Shown one piece after another: positions 14,970-20,263 of a stretch of 20,263 nucleotides of DNA. The notes under the pieces were generated by a model. The model searched no databases and was not told the DNA's origin. It saw only the letters and a list, made by a program, of their open reading frames with translations. A program made the translations under genes and the position numbers. This stretch comes from Clostridia bacterium. Lineage in GTDB: Bacteria > Bacillota_A > Clostridia > Christensenellales > Borkfalkiaceae. Position 1 is the stretch's first letter. Each line of letters begins with the position of its first letter. The stretch covers positions 1 through 20,263 of the forward strand of contig JAFQBR010000249.1 in NCBI GenBank assembly GCA_017399665.1. Direction: 5' to 3'.

Positions 14970-15662
14970 TTACTTTTCACTAACCTGTAAATATTTATAG
15001 GGAGAAATTTTTTGTCCGTTTTCCCACACCTCAAAGTGAAGATGAGGTCCATCTTTATATTCTTGTCTGTTATTATCGGTTACGTAACCAATAACGAAGC
15101 CTTGCGAAACGGTTGCGCCCTGAGCCAATCCCTCGACCGCATCTATACTGTTATACACGCTTTTTAAATTATTGCCGTGATCTATCGTAACCGTTGTTCC
15201 TGTAAGATAAGAGGTTGTAATACTTTCAACCGTACCTGCATAAACGGCTTTTACGGCAGAACCGTATTCTGCACTAAAATCTATAGCTAAGTGCCCGGTA
15301 TAAACGTTTAACGTTTTATTATATACTAGCGAAACCGCGGTGTAATCACAGCTAACGGTTGCATTATCTACCGGAATAATAAAGCTTACAACTGTTTGAG
15401 TGGGTTTATCGTCGGGCTCTTCAACAGGTGGATTACTAGGCTTGTCCTCACCTGGGGAAGAAGACTCTGGCAAAATAATAGAGGAATCGCCACTTGGCTT
15501 TTGCACCTGATTATTACCTGAATCTAATATTGTAGGGGTATTATCGTTGCGTATATACATAGCCACAGACACCGCCACGATTGCTAAAAGTATAAACGCA
15601 AGCACTAAATAATACATATTTTTTCTTAAAAAACTATTTTTTGCTTTTTGTTTGTTTTCCAT
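14970..15662 (-). CDS. spoIIQ: Membrane-anchored M23/LytM-domain protein, SpoIIQ-like
   Basis: A 230-residue protein with a short basic cytoplasmic tail, one transmembrane helix (about 17-36), a Ser/Pro-rich spacer to about 90 and a C-terminal M23 domain. Zinc ligands H124 and D128 (G-H-L-A-I-D) and H207-x-H209 are kept. The usual Y-x-H-L histidine is replaced: the segment reads V-Y-N-S-I, which is very close to V-Y-Q-S-L of Bacillus SpoIIQ. Known SpoIIQ is a forespore membrane protein that pairs with SpoIIIAH to build the channel during engulfment. H124 is present here, as in clostridial SpoIIQ, unlike Bacillus. AGGAGG precedes the ATG, and a possible sigma-F promoter lies upstream. A non-sporulation M23 protein is the alternative. 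Confidence 0.75.
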   Translation of the reverse strand: MENKQKAKNSFLRKNMYYLVLAFILLAIVAVSVAMYIRNDNTPTILDSGNNQVQKPSGDSSIILPESSSPGEDKPSNPPVEEPDDKPTQTVVSFIIPVDNATVSCDYTAVSLVYNKTLNVYTGHLAIDFSAEYGSAVKAVYAGTVESITTSYLTGTTVTIDHGNNLKSVYNSIDAVEGLAQGATVSQGFVIGYVTDNNRQEYKDGPHLHFEVWENGQKISPYKYLQVSEK

Positions 15663-15692
15663 TTTTAAAATTACCTCCTGTTTTGTATGTAA

Positions 15693-15721
15693 GTTATTGC
15701 CATAAAATTTTGTTTTTATTC
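15693..15721 (-). promoter_or_regulatory. Possible sigma-F-type promoter before the SpoIIQ-like gene
   Basis: Minus strand GAATA, 15 bases, GGCAATAAC, near the forespore sigma-F pattern GYATA / GGnnAnA, with a start about 23 bases before the ATG and AGGAGG (15674-15679) between. The match is partial. Confidence 0.3.
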
Positions 15722-15750
15722 AGCAATAAAAAATATTGCAAATTTAAAGT

Positions 15751-16209
15751 TTAATAAGAGCCAAAAATTAACGGAGAGCCAATAGTTATTCCATTTTTAG
15801 ATACTGAAACTTGTAAATTTACACGATTATTATTTACAACACAGTAAAAAGGAATTTGTTTTGAGTAATAATAACGGCTAACACCCCATTCACCACTTTC
15901 TTCAAAAACAAAAAAACCCTTTTTTTCGCTTACACTTTTTTCAACCTCTCTAACACAAAAGCTCTTACCGTAAAGGCTAAAATCCAAAAAAAGACTTTGC
16001 CCCTGAACGGCAAGGCAAAAGGGTTTTTTAATAGAGCTTACTGCTCCGGTATAAATTTGGCAACTGCTCGACTTAGAATATTTATAATATGTATACACCC
16101 CATAATCGCAATCAAATAAGGGTTTTTGCATTTGCTTTAAGCAAACTATGGATACTGACGTTATAAAAATCAGCGCAAAAGATAAAAGCGCTTGAAAAAA
16201 CCTATTCAT
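15751..16209 (-). CDS. Exported protein, possibly YwmB-like
   Basis: I start at the ATG at 16207-16209 (152 residues), with GGAG 8 bases upstream; an earlier in-frame start at 16242 is unsupported. An N-terminal hydrophobic segment (about 4-24) is a signal peptide or anchor, ending at S-I-V-C. The remainder is soluble, rich in Tyr, Phe and Ser, with six more cysteines. The C-terminus V-N-L-Q-V-S-V-x-x-N-G-I-T-I-G-S-P-L-I recalls the end of YwmB (DUF1779) proteins. In Bacillus relatives ywmB lies close to spoIIQ, and here the gene is 88 bases upstream of the SpoIIQ-like gene, which supports the call. Function of YwmB itself is unclear; the assignment is tentative. Confidence 0.6.
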   Translation of the reverse strand: MNRFFQALLSFALIFITSVSIVCLKQMQKPLFDCDYGVYTYYKYSKSSSCQIYTGAVSSIKKPFCLAVQGQSLFLDFSLYGKSFCVREVEKSVSEKKGFFVFEESGEWGVSRYYYSKQIPFYCVVNNNRVNLQVSVSKNGITIGSPLIFGSY

Positions 16210-16302
16210 AACAATTCTCCTTTTTGTAAGCATTATTGACAAACTGCAAAAAAAATATACCGTAAAATTTATTTACTTTTTTATTTTTTAATAAAACAGA
16301 AC

Positions 16303-16331
16303 TTGCTTTTTAAAGTTTGGTGTTATATACT
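16303..16331 (+). promoter_or_regulatory. Promoter of the MATE gene
   Basis: TTGCTT, 17 bases, TATACT on the plus strand, 39 bases before the ATG at 16370. The ribosome site is poor (AGG about 14 bases upstream, then GTAAG). Confidence 0.6.
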
Positions 16332-16369
16332 ATTTACTGTAAATTTTTTTATAGGTTTTATGTAAGACT

Positions 16370-17734
16370 ATGGCAAAAAACGTAGATATGACAATAGGCT
16401 CGCCCTTTAAAAAAATATTTTTATTTGCTCTGCCACTTGCTATAAGCTACCTCTTGCAAACCTTTTATTCTTTAGGTGACACTTTAATCGTATCCCTTTC
16501 ACGCGGGGAGGACGCTGTTACCGGAATAAACGTTACAAGCTCTATGTTCTTTCTTGTAAACGGGTTTGCACAAGGACTTTCTGCAGGTTTTGGTATAGTA
16601 TTAAGCCAATACGTGGGTGCAAAAAACGAACAACGTATGCGAAAAAGCGTTGCAACCTCAATAATGCTTACAATAGTTTTTTCGTTATTTTTAACAGCTG
16701 TTTTCGTGGTATGCGCACCAACTATTTTAAAACTAATGAAAACCAACGAGCAATATTTTGAGTATGCCAAAACTTACATTCAGGCAATTTTTTCGGGCAT
16801 AATTTTTACTTCGCTTTACAACCTTTCTTCTCAAATTATGCGTGCTATGGGTGATGGTAAAACACCCCTTGTAATTTTAATTTTTTGCGCGACGTTAAAC
16901 CTTCTTTTAAACAGCTTGCTTTTTATAACCGATTTACCGGCTAGCTGGGCAGGTTGGGCAACAATTATCTCCCAAGCGCTATCTGCGGTTATTGGATTTT
17001 TAGTAATCTTTAAAAAATATAACCTTCTTAGGGTTAAGAAAGAGGATTTCTCCATAGAGGCCAATTTTATTAAAAAGCATTTAGCAACGGGGCTTCCTAT
17101 GGCATTTCAAACGACCATTACAGCTATCAGCTGTATGGTTCAGCAGTATGCTTTCAACGGACTACCGGACCCTGCTTTTGCAATGGCACAAGGCACGGCA
17201 AGTAAAATAGACAACTTGTTTAACTCCGTTTTATTCGGTAGCGCAGTTGCAATGGCTGTTTATTGCGGCCAAAACTACGGTGCAAACAAATTAGACCGTA
17301 TAAAATCGGGTGTAAAATATTCCTACTTAATAGGTTTAATTTTTACCTCTTTTAGTATGCTACTAAACTTCACTCTTTGTCGTTCTTTATCTAAAATATT
17401 ACTAATAGGCGCTGATGATAGAGTTCACGATTTAATATTTGATTATATTGCAATCCAGTCAATCTTTTATTACGCTTTATGTATGCTTTTATACGTACGC
17501 GAAAGCTTACAAGGTCTTGGCAAATCCTCCCTTACTGTAATAGGTGGAATATGCGAGCTCTTTATGCGTTGCTTTGCATGCTTCGTTTTAGCAAAACACT
17601 TTAGCTATCTTGGCGCATGCTTTTCAAACGCCTTGGCTTGGATTGGCGGTATGGCGTGCTTTATTATTTGCTATAAGATTTCAATTTTTAAAATGCAAAA
17701 ACGCGCAAAATACGGCAGTATCTTTTCTGTTTAG
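16370..17734 (+). CDS. MATE-family multidrug/Na+ efflux transporter
   Basis: A 454-residue protein of family length, with about 12 hydrophobic helices in two six-helix MatE repeats joined near residue 220. The first starts with G-S-P-F-K-K-I-F-L-F-A-L-P and Q-T-F-Y-S-L-G-D-T-L-I-V-S, the typical opening of the DinF/NorM-like group; the second half has A-M-A-Q-G-T-A-S-K-I-D-N and A-V-Y-C-G-Q-N-Y-G-A-N. Members export drugs or organic cations in exchange for Na+ or H+; the substrate cannot be read. It is a single gene with its own promoter, followed by repeat copy 8 and a bidirectional terminator. Confidence 0.93.
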   Translation: MAKNVDMTIGSPFKKIFLFALPLAISYLLQTFYSLGDTLIVSLSRGEDAVTGINVTSSMFFLVNGFAQGLSAGFGIVLSQYVGAKNEQRMRKSVATSIMLTIVFSLFLTAVFVVCAPTILKLMKTNEQYFEYAKTYIQAIFSGIIFTSLYNLSSQIMRAMGDGKTPLVILIFCATLNLLLNSLLFITDLPASWAGWATIISQALSAVIGFLVIFKKYNLLRVKKEDFSIEANFIKKHLATGLPMAFQTTITAISCMVQQYAFNGLPDPAFAMAQGTASKIDNLFNSVLFGSAVAMAVYCGQNYGANKLDRIKSGVKYSYLIGLIFTSFSMLLNFTLCRSLSKILLIGADDRVHDLIFDYIAIQSIFYYALCMLLYVRESLQGLGKSSLTVIGGICELFMRCFACFVLAKHFSYLGACFSNALAWIGGMACFIICYKISIFKMQKRAKYGSIFSV

Positions 17735-17758
17735 TATTATTTTTATAAAAAAGCCCCC

Positions 17759-17774
17759 CTATAGGTCGATTATC
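17759..17774 (+). repeat. Dispersed 16-bp repeat, copy 8
   Basis: Exact CTATAGGTCGATTATC, 24 bases after the MATE stop codon, in sense orientation and before its terminator, just as copy 2 follows the ferritin-like gene. Preceded by TTTATAAAAAAGCCCC. Confidence 0.9.
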
Positions 17775-17791
17775 AATACTTTAAATAACTA

Positions 17792-17836
17792 AAAAACAGA
17801 ACGGTAGCTTACCTTTTTAAGCATCGTTCTGTTTTT
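17792..17836. terminator. Bidirectional intrinsic terminator between MATE and VanW genes
   Basis: A 12-bp outer stem (AAAAACAGAACG with CGTTCTGTTTTT) plus an inner GCTT/AAGC stem across a small internal loop. A/T tracts on both sides allow it to end both converging transcripts. Confidence 0.88.
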
Positions 17837-17844
17837 AATTTGCT

Positions 17845-18945
17845 TTAATCTATATAATTTACTCCATCGCGCGGTTTATACGTATCACATCTAAGCTTTA
17901 CCGTTTTTATCAAAACCCCATCTTTATACACTTGCAAATATCCTTCACTTTTAAGTCCGTCCTTTTTGATTAAATCAACCTCACTTCCATCCCGTCTTTT
18001 TTCAGTTACTGTTTTTCCCTCTATAATTTCAGTTACCGTTGAAACAAGCCAATAGTCATATTCGTTTTTTACGCCAAAAATAGTAAAACTAACCCGTTCG
18101 CCGTCGGCACTGCCCAAAATATATATTGGCGAATTAGTATTATTTTCAAACTTTAAATCACTTGTATAATCGCTAACCATTGCATCAAATGAAGGCTGAA
18201 CGTAGTCAACAGCTAAAGAGTGATTATGACTTTCTTTAACTGTAAGCCCTGCAAGCAATACCGCATTATACAGCGTTGTAGAAACTTGACAAACACCACC
18301 CCCAACCCCATCTATAAATTTACCGTCTTGAATAACCTTTGCAGTTAAAAAACCGCGCTCTTCTTCACGTTTACCTACCGTTTGATTAAACGAAAAGGTC
18401 TCGCCGGGGTCGATTATCGCACCAGATAGGTAAGAAACAGCAAGCGCAATGTTGTGCTTGCGTTCCTTTGAAGAATATTGATATTCGGTACAAAAATAAG
18501 ACTTTTTTACCGTCTGTTTTTTCAACTCTTCAATCGTTATTTTCGCATCTACCTTCTCACTTGTTAAAACAACTTTATTTTTTCCACTGTGTAGCGCATG
18601 CTCTATTTTAGCAATCGCTTTTTGCTTATCTATAATTCTACCGGATTTTTGCTTATAATAAGTAAAAATGTTTTTGCCAGCGGGCGTAAAATCCACCCTT
18701 GCATCTGTAGGGCTAATTTTGTTGTCTGCAATAATCCTATCCACTATTTGCTCTTCCCCTAATAGAGTAGCTCCGTCTAAGCCGTAGCTAATTTCAGGAT
18801 AATAAAAAATATATTCTTTTCCGTCCGCAACAATAGTAAATTTCGAAAAAAAGGCGTTAGCATTTACTAACTTACCGCAAAAAAGGGTAAAACTAATGCA
18901 AGCAATAAAAAAAAGGGCAATAATTTTAAACACTTTTCCTTTCAT
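17845..18945 (-). CDS. VanW-family exported protein with peptidoglycan-binding-like domain
   Basis: A 366-residue protein. A hydrophobic N-terminal helix (about 6-24) is a signal peptide or anchor. Residues about 60-135 resemble the PG_binding_4 domain often before VanW. The VanW domain (about 150-280) has G-A-I-I-D-P-G-E-T-F-S-F-N (175-187) and G-V-G-G-G-V-C-Q-V-S-T-T-L-Y-N-A (213-228), both hallmark segments. A short G5-like C-terminus follows. The family is linked to the cell wall and found near glycopeptide-resistance genes, but its reaction is not established, and no van genes are nearby. The start ATG has no visible ribosome site; a GTG four codons later follows AAAGGA and could be the real start. 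Confidence 0.88.
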   Translation of the reverse strand: MKGKVFKIIALFFIACISFTLFCGKLVNANAFFSKFTIVADGKEYIFYYPEISYGLDGATLLGEEQIVDRIIADNKISPTDARVDFTPAGKNIFTYYKQKSGRIIDKQKAIAKIEHALHSGKNKVVLTSEKVDAKITIEELKKQTVKKSYFCTEYQYSSKERKHNIALAVSYLSGAIIDPGETFSFNQTVGKREEERGFLTAKVIQDGKFIDGVGGGVCQVSTTLYNAVLLAGLTVKESHNHSLAVDYVQPSFDAMVSDYTSDLKFENNTNSPIYILGSADGERVSFTIFGVKNEYDYWLVSTVTEIIEGKTVTEKRRDGSEVDLIKKDGLKSEGYLQVYKDGVLIKTVKLRCDTYKPRDGVNYID

Positions 18946-19033
18946 AATTTTATTATGAATATTTTACTTTTTTATATGTGTTTGTCCCCTTTTTTATCTG
19001 TTTTTTACATTTTTAAAGCAAAAAACCTCTTTG

Positions 19034-19066
19034 TTTTTGATTTTTTTAAGCCTAAATAATCAAAAA
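19034..19066. repeat. 9-bp perfect inverted repeat in a T-rich intergenic stretch
   Basis: TTTTTGATT and AATCAAAAA flank a 15-base AT-rich loop within the 241-base gap between the divergent VanW and pyrophosphatase genes. It has no GC base pairs to speak of. An operator or chance is possible; the rest of 18946-19126 is T-rich with no recognised site. Confidence 0.3.
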
Positions 19067-19126
19067 TCTCTTGTTTTTATCTACATTTTTGCGTTTGCTT
19101 TTTTTTAATAGCCTTTGCATCAGTAA

Positions 19127-19155
19127 TTGACTTTGCAATAAAAATAAGTTATACT
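19127..19155 (+). promoter_or_regulatory. Promoter of the pyrophosphatase gene
   Basis: TTGACT, 17 bases, TATACT. A full GGAGGT at 19175-19180 lies 6 bases before the ATG at 19187. Strong expression expected. Confidence 0.78.
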
Positions 19156-19186
19156 TGTTAATAGTAATTATATAGGAGGTAAACAC

Positions 19187-19720
19187 ATGTCTAACATTTG
19201 GCACGATATTTCCCCCAAAAGAATAACCCCCGAGGATTTTATTTGCGTTATAGAAATATCTAAGGGAAGCAAAAAAAAATACGAGCTTGATAAAGAAACG
19301 GGGTATATTATTTTAGATAGAATTTTGTACACTTCAACCCATTACCCTGCAAACTACGGCTTTATACCCAGAACGTTTGGCGATGACGGTGACCCACTTG
19401 ACGTACTTTTGATTTGTGCAGAACCTCTTGAACCAATGAGCTTAGTTCGCGCTTACCCCATAGGCGTTATTACAATGATAGATAACGGCCATAATGACGA
19501 AAAAATTATAGCTATTCCCTTTGATGACCCTAACTATAATCAATATAAAAACATAGACGAGCTGCCCATTCACTTATTTGAAGAAATGCGCCATTTCTTT
19601 ACCGTTTATAAAAGCCTTGAACACAAAGATACAGCGGTAGACGAAGTGAGCCCCAAAGAAAACGCAGTAAAGATTATTGCCGAAGCAATAGACAGTTATA
19701 TTGAAAAATTTTGTAAATAA
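19187..19720 (+). CDS. ppa: Inorganic pyrophosphatase (family I)
   Basis: A 177-residue soluble enzyme of the usual family I size. It has the signature D67-G-D-P-L-D72 with its metal-binding aspartates, and the upstream K-Y-E (31-33) and Y-P-A-N-Y-G-F-I-P (53-61) segments that bind pyrophosphate. It hydrolyses pyrophosphate to two phosphates, pulling biosynthetic reactions forward. It is 70 bases upstream of a phosphate cotransporter gene on the same strand with no strong terminator between, so the two may be co-transcribed and share a phosphate theme. Many Bacillota use the unrelated family II enzyme; the family I type is therefore mildly informative about lineage. Confidence 0.95.
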   Translation: MSNIWHDISPKRITPEDFICVIEISKGSKKKYELDKETGYIILDRILYTSTHYPANYGFIPRTFGDDGDPLDVLLICAEPLEPMSLVRAYPIGVITMIDNGHNDEKIIAIPFDDPNYNQYKNIDELPIHLFEEMRHFFTVYKSLEHKDTAVDEVSPKENAVKIIAEAIDSYIEKFCK

Positions 19721-19790
19721 CGGCAACTATGAGATAAAATTTACTTAAATATGCGCGCACTAATGGTTTTATAAAAAACCGAGGTTTTAT

Positions 19791-20263
19791 ATGGATGATT
19801 TTAGTATTTTTAATGTACTTTCTTTAATTGGCGGGCTTTGTTTATTCCTATTTGGTATGAACGTTATGAGCGACGCCTTAGAAAGACGAGCGGGCAACGG
19901 TCTTAAAGCACTTCTTGGTAAACTTACCAAAAGCAAAACCAAGGGCTTTTTTACCGGGCTTGGCGTAACAGCTGTTGTACAAAGTTCTTCTGCAACAACC
20001 GTTATGGTCGTAGGCTTTGTTAACTCTGGTATTATGACCTTAAAGCAAGCCATAAACGTAATTATGGGCGCAAACGTTGGAACGACGGTAACAGCTTGGG
20101 TTTTGTCTTTAGGCGGAATATCTAGTGAAAATATATTCGTTCAACTGCTAAAACCCACGTCATTTACCCCAATTCTTGCTCTTGTTGGAATAATAATGAT
20201 TATGTTTTCAAAATCAAGCAAGAAAAAGGATACGGGCACAATACTTTTAGGCTTTGCGACCTT
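19791..20263 (+). CDS. Na/Pi cotransporter family protein (partial, C-terminus beyond window)
   Basis: The frame is open from the ATG at 19791 to the window edge, giving 157 residues. GAGG lies 6 bases before the ATG. The start M-D-D-F-S-I-F-N-V-L-S-L-I-G-G-L-C-L-F-L-F-G-M is a first transmembrane helix typical of the NptA/PNaS family. The hallmark Q-S-S-S-A-T motif (in V-V-Q-S-S-S-A-T-T) and G-A-N-V-G-T-T are present, the repeated half-site motifs that form the Na+/phosphate site. Further hydrophobic helices follow. Bacterial members move phosphate with Na+, and many carry a PhoU-like C-terminal domain, which would lie beyond the window. It follows the pyrophosphatase gene. Confidence 0.92.
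   Translation, partial: MDDFSIFNVLSLIGGLCLFLFGMNVMSDALERRAGNGLKALLGKLTKSKTKGFFTGLGVTAVVQSSSATTVMVVGFVNSGIMTLKQAINVIMGANVGTTVTAWVLSLGGISSENIFVQLLKPTSFTPILALVGIIMIMFSKSSKKKDTGTILLGFAT

Noticed and set aside
2246..17774. CRISPR array
   Set aside because: The repeated 16-bp word is spaced by 1.1 to 5.4 kb with genes between, not by short spacers, and no cas gene is present.
18408..18418. Ninth repeat copy (GGTCGATTATC)
   Set aside because: Only 11 bases match and the CTATA part is absent; the bases encode the conserved VanW segment I-I-D-P, so the match is probably chance.
19787..20053. Minus-strand frame of 88 codons
   Set aside because: It is a shadow of the Na/Pi cotransporter gene, which has the Q-S-S-S-A-T motif and a ribosome site.

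Overview
The window looks like chromosome from a low-GC, Gram-positive, Clostridia-like member of the Bacillota, probably uncultured and possibly host-associated. The evidence is AT-rich DNA, strong GGAGG-type ribosome binding sites, -35/-10 promoters with near-consensus spacing, several lipoproteins with lipoboxes, BspA-type surface repeats, a VanW-domain protein, OhrR, and a SpoIIQ-like M23 protein that points to an endospore-forming ancestry. No prophage, insertion sequence, CRISPR array, tRNA or rRNA was seen.

Layout. 1-1610 (-): a BspA-like surface lipoprotein with Cys-rich repeats, running off the left edge. 1695-2207 (-): GNAT acetyltransferase. 2414-3673 (+): double ferritin-like diiron protein, followed by a strong bidirectional terminator and a 77-bp inverted repeat. 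3852-5410 (-): a small membrane protein behind a phospholipase-D/cardiolipin-synthase-like gene whose N-terminus is split off by a frameshift. 5550-5987 (-): OhrR-type peroxide sensor with its own promoter. 6165-7965 (-): two-gene operon of a TIM-barrel sugar isomerase/epimerase and a Gfo/Idh/MocA dehydrogenase. 8090-11635 (-): DNA polymerase III alpha (DnaE). 11870-13012 (-): second BspA-like lipoprotein. 13259-13459 (-): FmdB-type zinc ribbon. 13545-14915 (-): M1-type metallopeptidase lipoprotein. 14970-16209 (-): SpoIIQ-like M23 protein behind a possible YwmB-like exported protein. 16370-17734 (+): MATE exporter. 17845-18945 (-): VanW protein. 19187-19720 (+): inorganic pyrophosphatase. 19791 to the right edge (+): Na/phosphate cotransporter. 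No gene-free stretch exceeds about 250 bases.

The most unusual feature is a dispersed 16-bp word, CTATAGGTCGATTATC, with eight exact or near-exact copies across 15.5 kb, usually preceded by an A-rich tract about half a helical turn away. All eight copies lie on the + strand whatever the direction of the local gene. They occur in 5' leaders, just after stop codons, and inside two protein-coding genes, where both are read in the same frame as DNR(P/T)ID. This looks like a strand-polar genome-wide signal or a short interspersed element rather than a transcript-level element. I do not recognise it as a named family.

Functional links: OhrR and the ferritin-like protein fit oxidative or iron stress; the isomerase and dehydrogenase form a polyol or sugar catabolic pair; pyrophosphatase next to a phosphate transporter suggests phosphate handling; the VanW, SpoIIQ-like and BspA-like proteins act at the cell envelope.
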